DNA of 64,000 nucleotides from Phlebiopsis flavidoalba (GCA_035772785.1 JAOCPU010000010.1:434001-498000); one strand, 5' to 3'; positions 46,036 to 58,102 are shown, counted from the stretch's first letter. Program-made: numbers and translations. The notes: a model not told the origin generated them from the sequence alone.

Positions 46036-47547
46036 ATGACTATGGATATTGACGAGGAGCCTCTAACTCCCGAGGTCATGCTCGCATTCTATCGACGCCT
46101 GTATCCTTTCAAGTCGATATTTCATTGGCTCAATCATGACCATACACCATCGAATCTCTTCACTCAGCGCGAGTTTGCTTTCACCCTCCCAGGTGACGTG
46201 TATCTACGGTATCAGTCTTTCATGACCGCGGACGAGCTTAAGAAGCAAGTGTGTACCATGAACCCAACACGGTTCGAGATAGGGCCGAAAAATACTCTCT
46301 GCGGTGTGTCCCATATATCTATCTCTTTTACTCTCAGCTTTCTCAATTGCTACGTAGCCTAGAGACAAGAAGATCGCGCGACCGGGAACGTTCCAACCAG
46401 TCGAGCGTGAACTCGTTTTCGACATCGACATGACGGATTATGACTCCATAAGAACATGCTGCTCAGACGCGGCAATCTGTTCGCGATGCTGGGCCTTCAT
46501 CGCTGTTGCCGTCAAGGTTCTCGACCAGTCTATTCGCGAGAACTTTGGTTACAAACACCTCCTGTGGGGTTACTCAGGTCGACGTGGTATCCACTTGTGG
46601 ATCAGCGACAAGGCCGCCATGGCGCTGACGGATGACCAACGAAAATCGCTCGTAGGATGGATGACGGTCATCCAAGGCAGCAAGGAATCAGCATAAGAAG
46701 GTCAACGTGCGAGCGTCGTCTAGGCCGCTACCACCAACTTTGACGTGAGCCCCTACTGTCGTCGTCGTAATTGATACCACTGAACCAAAAGCTAGCTCCA
46801 TGTTAGGAACTTTGGCGGAAGCATTCACCCAGATTATTTTGGACGACCAGGACTTGTTTTCGTTCAGAAGAGGGCTGGAAGGAGTTGCTACATCTCCTTC
46901 CGAAGGACTTCATAGACGACCTCCGGGAACACTGGGGCTGACCGAGATCGCTCTTCAGAAGAGAAGTGGAAAGATGTCAAGAGGCTGGTGAAGAAAATAT
47001 AGCTCTGGCTCCGGAACAAGGGTATGTTGCCCACTTGTAGTGCTCGCCCCTTTCTCTCACCAAGGATTCAGAGACCACACGAATCAGCACTGGAGGACAT
47101 CATCATCCAGTATACATATCCACGTCTCGATGCGGAGGTCTCGAAACATCGAAACCACTTGCTGAAAGCACCTTTCTGTGTACATCCGAAGACTGGTCGA
47201 GTTTGCGTACCCGTCGATCCGACCACGATAGACGACTTCAACCCTGAGACAGTACCTACTGTTGGGCAACTCATGCGCGAGCTCAACGAAGCTAAAGATG
47301 CCGAACTTGGAGAACACCACTCAGGTATCTCAATGTCAACGAGACGTGGATTATTAACTCAGTCTCTCGTCAAATAGATTGGGAGAAGACCTCGCTAAGG
47401 TCGTACGTGGAAATGCTGGATAAGCACGCGCTCGCTTTGATGGAGGAGACTAGGATAGCGAGAAAACTGAACGGTACGTATTTTCACATAGATGTCCCTT
47501 CTCAGCGTGTTTACCATGAAATGCAAGCTTCGAACACGGAGTGGTAG
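46036..47547 (+). CDS. PRI1: DNA primase small (catalytic) subunit (frame broken)
   Basis: The start MTMDIDEEPLTPEVMLAFYR leads into RRLYPFKSIFHWLNHDHTPS, NLFTQREFAFTLPGDVYLRY and MTADELKKQVCTMNPTRFEI. After an intron and a slip, the catalytic strand RELVFDIDMTDYD (about 46407-46442) carries the metal-binding Asp pair. It is followed by the zinc-binding stretch IRTCCSDAAICSRCW and by HLLWGYSGRRGIHLWISDKA with ALTDDQRKSLVGWM. Further exons give AEAFTQIILDDQDLF, DRSSEEKWKDVKRLVKK, ALEDIIIQYTYPRLDAEVSK, APFCVHPKTGRVCVPVDP, VPTVGQLMRELNEA, EMLDKHALALMEETRIARK and SNTEW with stop 47545-47547. PRI1 makes the RNA primers of DNA polymerase alpha-primase and is essential. The frame changes at about 46690, 46870 and 47370 are again isolated single-base slips. 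Confidence 0.92.
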
Positions 47548-47898
47548 CGACGACATTCACATTTGGCTATTGTGTGATTTCTAGGACCTAGTATGCTTTC
47601 GTTGCTTGTGTTATGTCAATTGTCTCGATATGTATACCCTGTCCGTCAGTCTCCATCCCTCTGTTACACCGTTGTCTACACTGGAACATAGCCAAAAAAA
47701 AGACTATACTTTGCAGCAATGCCTTGACATGGAATTGGCTAGACTGACCCGCACCAAAGCCGACCGCTACGCTGAAGACGCCCGTGAACAAGGGAGATTC
47801 CAAAAGCAGAGCAAAGCGTTCATTCAGCTGCTTCATCACCTCGCCCCTTCTAGCAGAACATCCATCACTGTACAAGTACAACACGCCTTTCATACACG
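47548..47898. other. Short region between PRI1 and the next gene
   Basis: An unassigned plus-strand stretch (about 47710-47850) reads DMELARLTRTKADRYAED and FQKQSKAFIQLLHH, which is helix-like and could be an exon or chance. I make no call. Confidence 0.3.
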
Positions 47899-48925
47899 AT
47901 GCGCATCCTCACATCCTGTTCCCACTTCCCCTTCTCCTCACATTACCCCTGCTGTGTGCTGCCTCCGGGCTCCTGAAAGTATGGCTAGTGGTGTCCTCGC
48001 AACCTTGATGCACCAGCCATCGGCTCCCGTCATAACTGGGCCCGCCACTGGCACTGTCACGACAGTCGACGCTACGGCGACGACGACTGTATCCGTTACA
48101 GGGACCCTCAGTCGACCGCGTGACCGCGTCGTCGAGCAACCATTTCGATAACAGCCATGGCCTACGCAAGATCTCGACGATCATTGCCCGCCCTCCTCAT
48201 CGGCTTCGTTTGCTTTCCTCGCCATCTTTCTGGCGTGCGGCATGTACCACTCGCGACGGCGGGCGGAGGTTGAGGCAGGCGGTACTCAATCAACGGCCCA
48301 GCCGTACAAATCATCGCGTCCGCCGCAGTCGAGGAGAAACGAAAGAATCGGGTATCAAAGCCCAAACTGTGGGAAGTTGACGTAAAGGCAGCGGGTTGGG
48401 ATAGAGATCTAGAGGCACTCTTGGTAAATCGCCTCTTCTTTTTTGTATGCTTTCTATGAGTAGCTGATGCATGTCGTCTTGTAGCCTGTCGCTGTCGAGT
48501 TGCAGAAAGAACCCAAATCATCTCCCCCACCGTCACCTGCACCTGTACCACGGGAGCGTAGCTGGAGACGATGGTGAGATATCTCCCTCCTCACTTGGTC
48601 ATGTTGGACGCTCATACTAGGCTCTCCGTGACTGCTAGGCTCTTTGAAGTCCTTCCGAGCGCAGCAGATGAACAGCATCCTCAGCCGACTGAAATCCCCC
48701 CCAGCGATGCGGCAGGAGGGCTGAACATAGCAACAAGCCCAAGTTGCCTTCATTGTATCCATGGGCCCGCACAACACCGAATACCGGGCCAGTCATCGCA
48801 GGACCTCTTGCTCGGCACGGCGCAAGTTCCATATCGCATGGCATGACTCCGATGACGATGCTGAAGACCCTGCAGAGGCGTTTGCTCGCAAGTGGGACCA
48901 AGCGTTGTTCCTGTACCGGGAATAG
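47899..48925 (+). CDS. Single-pass membrane protein with acidic tail (frame broken)
   Basis: Near the ATG at 47899 a hydrophobic leader is encoded (ILFPLPLLLTLPLLCAASG, about 47915-47970, one frame over from the ATG). A Thr/Ser/Val-rich extracellular part follows (GPATGTVTTVDATATTTVSV), then a transmembrane helix (SFAFLAIFLACGMYHSRRR, about 48205-48260) with a basic stop-transfer. The cytoplasmic part has KLWEVDVKAAGWDRDLEALL, a short intron, VAVELQKEPKSSPPPSPAPV, and a C-terminus HDSDDDAEDPAEAFARKWDQ then ALFLYRE with stop 48923-48925. Signal peptide, Thr-rich ectodomain, one helix and a Pro-rich then acidic tail are consistent with an agaricomycete surface or sensor protein. I know of no function. 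Three frame changes are needed to link the parts. Confidence 0.5.
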
Positions 48926-51329
48926 TTGACGAACACTGGAGAGTAGGCTGCGCCACCGTCGAACATTTTATACTACTATCTGGGCAACTGAGTTTCCTGG
49001 ATCTCTAGCCAACCTATTGCGTAGACATCTGATACGGTCCTTTGGAGGAGGAATGGGTTAATGCGGTGTACTATACTTACCACCTCTGTCTACATGACTT
49101 CATGCTGTACGGGCTAATTGCATTCATCACTCTTTTGCGCCTAGGCCTTCCGATTATATGTCCGCGTCCGAAGCAACACTGTGCGGTACCAATGATATCG
49201 GACCGTATCAACCCATATGCGGAAAGCTGAGAGCGCGACCCAGGGGGCGCATCAGTAGGGATTCGTCGTGTAGCTTACATAATCGACTACGACCTGGCGG
49301 CTATTTGGGTGTAGTGCCAACTCCTGCTTACCACCCATGATAGCTTCAGCTCTTAAGTACTCCTCTTTTCAAACATATATCTATGTTTCTTGTTAGCTGC
49401 AAACTAATCTAGGAAGTGTCGGATGCTAACTGTTCCATTCTGGGCGTGAGTCAATATGGTCGCACATATCGCGAGAAATGATCCAGGTGAGCTCATATAA
49501 AGTTCCCAGAGCAGTCCAAAATCTAGAGCTAGAGCTCGATACAGGATCGCATCAGTTCCGCTTTGAGTACGCCCAACTGTAATCATCTGATACGCTTGCA
49601 GCGAGCGTATCACAAAACCTCGCTTCTTAGAGAAAACAGGTAGTGGGTGATGTATTCCACCGTTCGTCTTTTGTGCAAATGGATACAATCAAGACACAGT
49701 CCAGTTTTCAACTTTACGAAGATGTTTTAGTCTCTCACAACGGACTTGCTGTTTTACTCGGGTACGTCAGCGTATGGTTTCATTCAGGGACTAGATTAGT
49801 GGGCAACCTGCACAGCAGGCAGACGACTGGGGCGGCGATTGCTGCTGGCGCCCCCCTTTTATTGCAGCTGGGTCACCCGATCCTGACTGGGCATGGCTTC
49901 CTCAGCTGTTTCCTTTTTACGCTCATGGAGGGCTCCAACGCAACGACGACCGCAGGCCTGCCAAACACCTCTCAACGTCGCCTCGGCATCTTCTTCTACC
50001 CACTCGACAACAACACTAAATCGTCGCAACTGTGCATCCCCATCGTGTTGATTGTGTCCGTCATCCGATATGGGGGACTGGTTACCATTTCCGCCATTCT
50101 GCACTTCTCGTGGTAGCCTTTCCGATTACTCGGAGGAGGCGGGAGTGAAGGTGCTGAGGTGTCGGAGAAATATGCGAATGTAGATGTTTCCCACATTGTG
50201 TCGGATGTCTCACTTACTCCTATGCCTAATGAGAGTCGTTTTGTGGGACATTCCCATGTAAGCGAGCCTCTAAATAGGAACTGAAATGTCGCTCATGATC
50301 GAACTGATTGTATAGCCGCTGGCTAGGCCTGGAGGGGCACCCCACCTAGGGTGAAAATTATCAAAGGCCCGGTATTCGCTCGTTTCGCACTGCGCCGGAT
50401 GTTTCGGGCATGGGAGGTACAGTCCACTTCGTGTTTCATTTTTGTCCGTGTGTCTGATGAGGAGCCCAACTCATTCAGCCCCACTCTTTCACTCTCCAGC
50501 AACGCCTCTCTGGAAGCATCGAATCTGTGCAGTCGGTCGGCACAGCTCACAGTTCTGATCGCTATGCCCGAACGACGGGTCCCCACTTGCGATGATTCAA
50601 AACAAGTTCGCTATTGGCACGCGTTTTGTCCGCTTTCAGGGCAGGATGAATATCGGGGAGGCATTGCAAGCAAAAAATATGAAGCCATGGACCAGCCCAA
50701 GCTTGCGCGTACGTACAGATCGATAGCAATAGATGTGAGCGCATACGGGTACTTTTACTGATTTTAATGAGCAATATATGATTACCTGTAATGAACGCGC
50801 ATATTATCCTCTAGTCTAAAACACAGGGGACGTGAAACACGTCGGCGTGTATAGGCTATTTCACTCCGATATATTGAGTCGTATGCGTTTCACATCGTTG
50901 TTGGTGCTAGCCATTAATGTCTTCTAACAACACTACTCTGCTTGAATTTTGAATATTACTGTAAACATGCATGTATCATAGAGCTCTCGTCCATCAGCGG
51001 TCAGGGCAATGAGGCTGAACAATTTCTTCATTTTATTACCCATCTGTGTCATACCTCGATATCATACAGCGAATCGTGTACCGGGAGTACTCTAGACATT
51101 GTGGCAAAGCTTCTGGATGAAACTCACTCCAGTGTTCTTGAGAGCACGTCCCCCAGATCGTGTGTGCCCATTATTTCGGCCTTCAAAAGCTGAGCTGATC
51201 AAGGAGCGAGATTCCGCCCCCTGCGTGCTAACGTACATGAAAATAACAGTGGGATAAATTACCTGTCATGAGCGCATAAGAGATGATCGGCTATCGGTAT
51301 TTAAAGCACGAAGAACTTCACACGAGAAA
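48926..51329. other. No supported gene; possible membrane-gene remnants
   Basis: A minus-strand open frame 49404-49688 contains hydrophobic sequence (ALDFGLLWELYMSSPGSFLA) and may be the last exon of another membrane paralog. A plus-strand frame 49643-50116 has LCIPIVLIVSVIRYGG. Neither connects to other exons convincingly. Frames at 50323-50586 (minus), 50351-50761 and 50942-51193 (plus) show nothing I recognise. Confidence 0.35.
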
Positions 51330-52560
51330 TAACCTAGAAGGTTACTAGAGATGTCACCAATTGTGCCAAACCCAGGCACACGTATCACGGTAGAAATGAC
51401 GGAGATGACCTACGACCATTCCACTAGTCAGAAATCGGGGGACTTATGCTCTAGATAGAGATCCTCACCACAAAGGCCGTGTAGAAAAATACCAGACTCC
51501 GCGAGAAAAAATAACGCATGCTCGGAGGACGCAAGCTGCTGATTGGGACCCGAGTTCTTGATTAGCCGACGATGTTTCCTGCATCAGTGTGAATCAATAT
51601 TGCTCTATGCTCTAAAAACATCAACAGGCTCAAACACGTACTCAGGTGGTGAAACTGACTGTGCCGGTGCATATAATATTTGAAAACAATGAAGAGGACA
51701 CGGTAGCGACTTGAAAAACATTCAATGCTGAAGTCATTACGACGCTAGATACTGAGACGCGAAGGAAGTCGATAGTGACTCTTAGGCCAATAGTAGCTAA
51801 TGCGGATTACTTTTGTGAAAGGCGAATAATGCGTACTGAGCAATACTGAAAAAAGCGCGGAATTTGCGAGAAAAGCTCACTCAATGTCAAGGACAACCAT
51901 GCAATGGAGCCATAGACCATATGTGAGTGTTGACGTTTGCACAACAGTCTTAGGCGCCAAATGAGAGCGCAGTCTGCACCTACATACTACAGGAGTACAT
52001 CGTGAGCGATCCCAGAACGTGTTGAAAGTGGTTAAGACGCACATTAATCCGCATCAGAGCATTGAGGAGATTGTAGTATTTTTGTCATAGTCTCAGCCAC
52101 CTCTGGTGAGACAACTCGGAGCAGAAAGCGCGTGAGGATAACTGCATAGTGAACAGTGGATATAGTAAACATAAACCAGATCACGCTGGCCATGGCTACT
52201 CTAGCCCTGTTCTGCAAGCCATACTTTCTTAAGCAATTGCGTCAAGGCATAAACATGCTGCATGTCTGAGTATAAAGGACGTAAAGGTACTTACATGGAT
52301 AGAACCGTAAAACACGAAAATTACGTGGGAGGTAATGCCTGTGGTCATATGTTTGAGTTTCACAAATGCTGAGTTTGTGCATTAGTGGTTTACCATACGC
52401 GCAGGATAGTGGTACAGCCTTGATTGTTATGCTGAGCGTAGTTTCCTCTGCACTCATTCTTCGAGATGGTATACAGAGCTATCGTAAAGCAGTAGATTGT
52501 AGAAGGATGATGTGTACTTAGCGATTTGAACAAGCTTGCATTGAGCACCATTATATAGAA
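51330..52560 (-). CDS. Seven-helix-type membrane protein, paralog 2 (frame broken)
   Basis: The minus strand repeats the layout of the gene at 43.9 kb: GADCALIWRLRLLCKRQHSH (about 51920-51980), RVAMASVIWFMFTISTVHYA (about 52130-52200), ALMRINVRLNHFQHVLGSL (about 52010-52070), ALNVFQVATVSSSLFSNIIC (about 51680-51740) and LFFLAESGIFLHGL (about 51465-51515). The QVA-S-x-SN and AESG-x-x-x-x motifs align with paralog 1. Hydrophobic sequence at 52540-52570 (DIMLFYIMVLNASLF) may be the first helix. The segments are in mixed frames and the exon order near 51.9-52.2 kb is not certain. Boundaries are approximate. Confidence 0.5.
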
Positions 52561-53149
52561 AAGCATGATATCGCGCTTCAGTAGACAGATGTGAAAGATA
52601 ATCTCAGTTCCCGCAAGAATATCATCATCGTAGTAGACATATCTGCTCCGATCTTACGCCGGTAGCACATCAATAATGACCATGCAACGTTCTCGATCTG
52701 TCATATATGCCTAGCGCATGTATTTCGACTCGGACGGCTTGGATGATTGTACAGCCCACGTCCGTCCGGCAAGGAACCGATGAATATTGTTCAAATTGAC
52801 ATGACTCGTGTTTTTTAGAACCTCGGTTACTGTAAGTGGTGGAAGGGAGTAGAATGACTGAAACCGCCGTGCCATATCAATACCTATCGGTGCCCTAGTT
52901 ACCGCTTTCCCAAAAGCCTCTGTCAAGCCGGAAATATCTATCGGTGAGCTCGATTGTGAACATCAGCATCATAGAACTTCGTGATACAAGGTGCTATGAG
53001 CCTATCTCATGTGATGAACTTAGGGACATAGATCCTATCGCACCTCGCAAGGAGCTAACGATGCGCGACTCTGCAATCAGATGACCACGTCGCACAGGAG
53101 CTGATTAGGGTATTTTATTAGGAGAATGTAAGAGCGTGACTAATGTACG
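52561..53149. other. Between membrane paralogs 2 and 3
   Basis: This probably contains the promoter of paralog 2 and the 3' end of paralog 3. A minus-strand frame 52711-52926 (SFYSLPPLTVTEVLKN) is unassigned. Confidence 0.3.
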
Positions 53150-54180
53150 AAGTCCAGAGGCTCGGATTTACTGTCATATAGGAATGTGATAGAGTGTAAT
53201 AGGAAAAATAGATGGGTCATCTATTTGCCTATACTTTTACCATGTCCGCTTTGGACAATTACGATTGCTTTCTCGGAGTTGTCAAGCAGCAGAAGAAGGC
53301 GATGTGTCATCCTCCCCGAATCGTGTTGTACACTCACGAGTGTAAGGATGATAGTGGGGTAAATACTCTACAATGCGCGTGAGCGTTGACTGCAGGCTCA
53401 GGAGATGAGTTATAGTTATCACTGTACCGAGATATAACCAAGGACTATGGTCAAAAAAACTGGCCTAAAGACCCCATTTGCGGTATAAACGTATACGTTA
53501 ACCAGAGGCAATAATCGAAAATATCTATATAAGGTCATTATCCAAACAAATGTAGCAGGGAAATTGTACTTCTTACGACAAAGGATGTGTAGAGAAGACC
53601 GGATTCCATTTAGTAGTATCAGCGTCCGATAGGTGTGGGCTACGTGACCGTGTAACAATGTTGGAGGAATAGATCTTCGATGTCTCCTATGGAAGTACAA
53701 CAATCAGAAACGGCAATTCAAGGATAATCGACACTTGCCATGCATAAACAGAAATTAGACTTGTCGAGATGGCGTTCGACACAGGATCTTTTCGTGAGCA
53801 CACCAAAGTCGCCACCTGGGAGACATTCAATGAATGTACCAGTACACTCTTAGGTCTTGGAGGACTAAAAAAGTTCGATATTTTCGCTCGAAGGGCAATG
53901 TTGGTAAAGGCGAATGCTTTGTCAAAAGGTTCAGACATCTGGGACTGTCTTAACTTCGTGTCAAATCCGATACATACCACCGGTCAAACACACACACGAA
54001 AATGAGCTGCGGGACCAATAGACATACTGGCCTCCACACAGAATCCTACCATCCGCCAAAAAAGGACTGGCGTCTGCTCCTACGTACTGTTTATCTTGGT
54101 TATTGGTTGTATAACTGACCGAAACTCTAGTACTCACGTTTACCTTAACGATCGCGTTAGCAAGGTTGAGGAGAGACATT
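53150..54180 (-). CDS. Seven-helix-type membrane protein, paralog 3 (frame broken)
   Basis: The minus-strand exon 53687-53980 has SVLVHSLNVSQVATLVCS then DPVSNAISTSLISVYAW (about 53730-53790), ending at a GCAAGT donor. This matches the QVA...SN-x-x-ST-x-x-I-x-x-AW part of paralogs 1 and 2. Downstream, MESGLLYTSFVV (about 53575-53612) matches their ESG helix. Upstream, MSLLNLANAIVK with an intron and GADASPFLADGRILCG (about 54010-54080) may be 5' exons. The 3' end is not visible. This is the most damaged of the three copies. Confidence 0.45.
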
Positions 54181-54950
54181 GAAGATTCTCGCTGCGGCTA
54201 TTGTTCCAGGCATTGTCGACTCGAACAAACAAATGCGCCATACTAATGGCCTGGTGCATGCACCGTTGAAAACCAAGCACATCACCCATACCGAAATGAA
54301 ACATGATAATCCTGAACTGGCTCCTTTTTCCACCTCGTCTGGAATTATCAGGCAAAATTCAGCCGCGCTCTCCCATGTCTAATAACTGTGACAAAGAAAC
54401 CTACATCACGACGGCAGTAAATGCTAGCGCCGAGAGTCCGAACATCAAGTGATGCCTACCAACGAGCACCTCAGTGTGATGAGCATTAGTTATCGGTGTA
54501 TTCGCTCTTACCATAGACGCAAGATTGAGGGGGCAGCTTTTACCCACTGCTTCAAGCGTATTGGACAATCCACGGGCATTGTTTGACCTCCACCTAGAGC
54601 CGAGAATGAGTAAGCATCAGGTTGCGATGGCACGTATGGGTTTTTATTAAACGAACTTCGTTGTGGCCGTGCACAGTCTGATACATCGCGCATATACTCA
54701 TTGGTGCTCCGAGATTCGACGGGCTCCGATATCTTTTCTCGCGCTTGCTTTCAGGCGATCCGTCGTTACACATATAATAACAACAGACAACAGACCGTTG
54801 CTATTCTCATTGACCATCGTGGTAGTCCATGAGCGCGCGCCGCCGCCGCCCAGGTGAAGTAGCGAGTCTCCCCAAGCAAGTAGCGAGGGTGCGCTGGTGC
54901 GGGAACAGGGTTATTAGGCGGTGGTTACGATCTTTTCTCGTGAAGATATG
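54181..54950. other. No supported gene
   Basis: The plus-strand frame 54179-54382 and the minus-strand frames 54140-54355 and 54508-54693 have no recognisable content. A CGCGCGCCGCCGCCGCC tract (about 54834-54851) marks the change from AT-richer to GC-richer sequence. Confidence 0.35.
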
Positions 54951-55174
54951 CGTGGCGAGATGAAAAATCCAGCCTGAGAAAGATATATCGGCTATCGTAC
55001 GGTCATTGCGGATGTTCATGTTGACGAATATCCGACGAAGTGAATGCTTGACGTTGACGTATGAGTAGCATTGTCAATGGAGTCCTGGGATCCCGAATCC
55101 AGGACGATGGCGACATTTGGGTTTCCCTTCCCAATTTTCCGCACCACCTTTCACTCCCCATTCATATAAACCTA
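54951..55174 (+). repeat. Tandem duplication, unit A, ending in a TATA-like element
   Basis: The unit begins CGTGGCGAGATG and ends CATATAAACC (TATA-like at 55163-55170). Shared blocks with unit B, in order, are ATCCAGC, GAGAAAGATATA/GAGGAAGATATA, CATTGCGGAT, GATGTTCATG, GCTTGACGTTGA, TCAGGACGA-like and CATTC. The offset between the units is about 224-233 bases. Confidence 0.65.
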
Positions 55175-55183
55175 TGGGCGGGG

Positions 55184-55398
55184 CGTGGCAAGATGATAGA
55201 TCCAGCTTGAGGAAGATATAGCCGGCGTTCGTACCCGGTCCATTGCGGATAAGATGTTCATGACGGAAATGAGAGTGTGCTTGACGTTGAAACGATGAGT
55301 GCTGTCTGACAATGATCCACCCTCCCCATGATCAGGACGACACGATGACATCTGGTTTTCGCGTTCCTCAACCTTCTCACTCATTCGATATAAGCCCA
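55184..55398 (+). repeat. Tandem duplication, unit B, ending in a TATA-like element
   Basis: The unit begins CGTGGCAAGATG and ends GATATAAGCC (TATA-like at 55387-55394). It is the direct-repeat partner of 54951-55174. Both units place the TATA-like sequence at the same relative position, as if a promoter had been duplicated in tandem. The minus-strand open frames at 54807-55019 and 55172-55408 share WIFHLAT/WIYHLAT, so a duplicated exon is the alternative reading. Confidence 0.65.
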
Positions 55399-58099
55399 GG
55401 CAGGCCAAAACGCCTCAGAATGCGCGTAATGCTTCATACACAGACCCATAGGGAACCAATCGGCCAGTCATTTTAAGACCGATCCGTCGCCAGTTTCCAC
55501 AAGGTGCATAGTTTCGTTACGGTGAGCCCGTAGATCTTTTGAACTGTAGTGCGCGACTCAGTACAGCATGGTTGGCTATTGGAGAGCTGGGTGGCAGATA
55601 CAGCATCACTCCAACAGTCGTGGTCAAGGCAAAAGGATCGTCCAGCCTCAAGCGACCTAGGACACGGCCCAAGAAATCCGTATACGCCTACAAAAGAAGA
55701 GAGGAGCGCCAGGCCGCTGCGATACACGAGTCAGGCCGCCCGGCACCTGCGTCACCACCGCCGCTCGCCGCCAGTCGTCGCAGCGTCGCACGGTCTCATG
55801 AGCACTGTCAGCTCACTCGCTGACGCACCAGAGACAAGACCGAGCCCATCCCACACCGCTCACGCATCTGACGGAACTCAACACAAACAAAAATTCTTCA
55901 TTCCTCCACTACGCACAAACTACGTTCAAGAGATCATACACAAAAAAGGGGGACACCGACTGCGCCCCACACGACGCATACACCCACCGCCCACAGCACA
56001 CAACGACAACAACGACGACAACCTCACCCACCCACGCCACAGCTACACACCGACACACCACAAGACCAGGCTACTAGACCGCGCGCGAGGGCGGCCGGGG
56101 TGTACGTATAGGAGAACGTTCGAACGGCGGAGAGAGCAAGAATGCGTAGTGTACAGCCTTGTTTGTTTGGCGGTTTGCGATGCGATGCGATGCGAGACGA
56201 GAGCGACAAACGAGAGCGACAACGAGATGTGCTGGCGAGACGGGGCCCGAGAAGTAGTATTGTAGGACACAGTACATTTTTGCGGTGAGGCGGGGGTATG
56301 CGAAGGGTCGTGGTTGTACAGAGGCTGTAGCCGGGACACGGGGCAAGGAGGAACACGCTCGAGGGCGCGAGGGAGCGTCGGGTAATGAGCGTGTAGGGCC
56401 CGAGTCGGGGTGGGCCTTTGAGGGCGACTAGTGATGGAGCAGTCGACGACGAGACTGTCAGGGAACAATGAGCATGAGGCGGCAATGGACAATGGGGTAA
56501 GACTCACCTCAGCCTGCGACCTGAAGGGTGGCAGCCACTGCGACGTGAAAGACATGATACAAGAAAAGGGGAAAGGGGGTCTAGGAGCAAGTACGAGTAA
56601 CGTCCCGTTCGGGAAAGCGGGACTAATGGGATTACTAGTGCCACAGGGAACGAGACGAGCGGGGAGTAGACGGTAAATATCTAGACAGGGGGGCGGGAAG
56701 AAACGGGAAGACAGGTGGTATTGGGGGGGAAAAAGGAAGAATTCGGCTATATTGATACACTGCGGGCGGGTGCCAGTGCAGAAGTGAAGACAAGACGGGG
56801 GGCAATCCTAAAAGGGGATCAAAGGTATGGAGGATACAACGACAAGCGGAGGGTGTGCTCGGGCCAAAGGAGAGAAGAATAAAGGTGAAGAGGACAATAG
56901 AAGGCGCCGAGCGGGGAAGAACTGAGAAGAAAGGAGCCAAGAAAAAAAGGGTAAACATTACGAAAGACAGGCGTACAGAAACACATCGTGAGGAAGAAGG
57001 TTGGATGATTGCGTGGAAACACAGAAAGTCCCAAAATCCAAGAGCACATGCGATACCTGCCAGCCAAGACAACCGAGGAGGGACCACAGATAATAGACCG
57101 TGGCGCGGCGCCAAAACCTCCTCCAGCGACCGCGCCAGGTGATGATAAATACGTGCCCCCCCGGGCGATCGTTTTTTTCTTGATTGTGTATTTTCGCTTG
57201 ATTCTCTATAGGTCTTCAATGTTACAACACGCCGCGCGCACAGGAGCCGGACAGCAGGAATAGTGAATAGGTGGTGCAGGAGTGCAGAGGGGTGGGATAG
57301 CTGGGGATGAGTGATGGGGTCGGCGTGCGCGCGGGTGACGGGTAGGTGGGACATGCAGGTGCGAAGCGTGCGGGTGATGTGCGAGAGCTTGATCTTGAGT
57401 ATGGCCTTGATGTATCAATGTCACACTTGATGTAGAATAGACGGAGCCAAATATGAGTCGGAGGAAATGTAGATGGAAGATGGAATAAACAGAAAACCGA
57501 AATCCAGCGGTCGGTATGCGGGAGCCGACGGAGCCCGGTCCACGGGAGAGCGTGGTGACGACAATCGATGCGACCAACGAGCCATCGTCGACGGGGGTAT
57601 GAATACCGCGGCGATGGTCGAAAAACCCGAACCCAAGTCGGTTAGGCGGGGTATGAGTAGTGAGATGTGTAAAGTGCCTGAACGAGTGACCAATGTTACC
57701 AGAGAAACCTTGCCGTGAGATAAAAAATACCGTCGAACACGTCAAGCGCAAGCCAAAGTTATGCGGTGTGCCCAACGACCGTGAAGACCAAGCGGACGAC
57801 GAAGCAGACGTCGAATACGGGGTGTAGGAAGGGTGGCGAATCGACCGGGCGGACCCGTTGCGGGTCAAGTCGAATCATGGCGGGGTGTAGGTGGAGGCGT
57901 CAAACGACGACGCGACGGCTTGAAGCGTGGTGGGAGAATTAACGAACAATATGTAACGGTATATGAGAGCATCTATGGGAACCGAATAACCTGGACTAAA
58001 GAAGGATGTTGATCAGTGGATTGAACATCAACAGCGCGAACAGCTACTCTCACCTGTACGCTTGATAGAAGAACGCTACTTTACAAATACACGATGCGT
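55399..58099. other. Long gene-poor, strand-asymmetric region
   Basis: No gene is supported. Between about 56300 and 57100 the plus strand is strongly purine-rich, so the minus strand is pyrimidine-rich and yields long meaningless open frames (for example 56635-57354). The plus frame 55549-56265 is likewise compositional. The right part (57.2-58.1 kb) may be the 3' untranslated region of the PNRC-motif gene. Basic plus-strand sequence at about 55630-55830 (RPRTRPKKSVYAYKRREER) could be an exon, but nothing confirms it. Confidence 0.4.
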
Positions 58100-58102
58100 C
58101 CC

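Noticed and set aside
55549..56265. 238-codon open frame on the plus strand
   Set aside because: The composition (Arg, His, Pro, Thr) comes from GC- and CA-rich repeats; the other two frames are equally open, and no conserved island is visible.
56635..57354. 239-codon open frame on the minus strand
   Set aside because: It lies in the purine/pyrimidine-biased tract, is composed mainly of Leu, Ser, Pro and Phe from CT-rich codons, and shows no motif or splice pattern.
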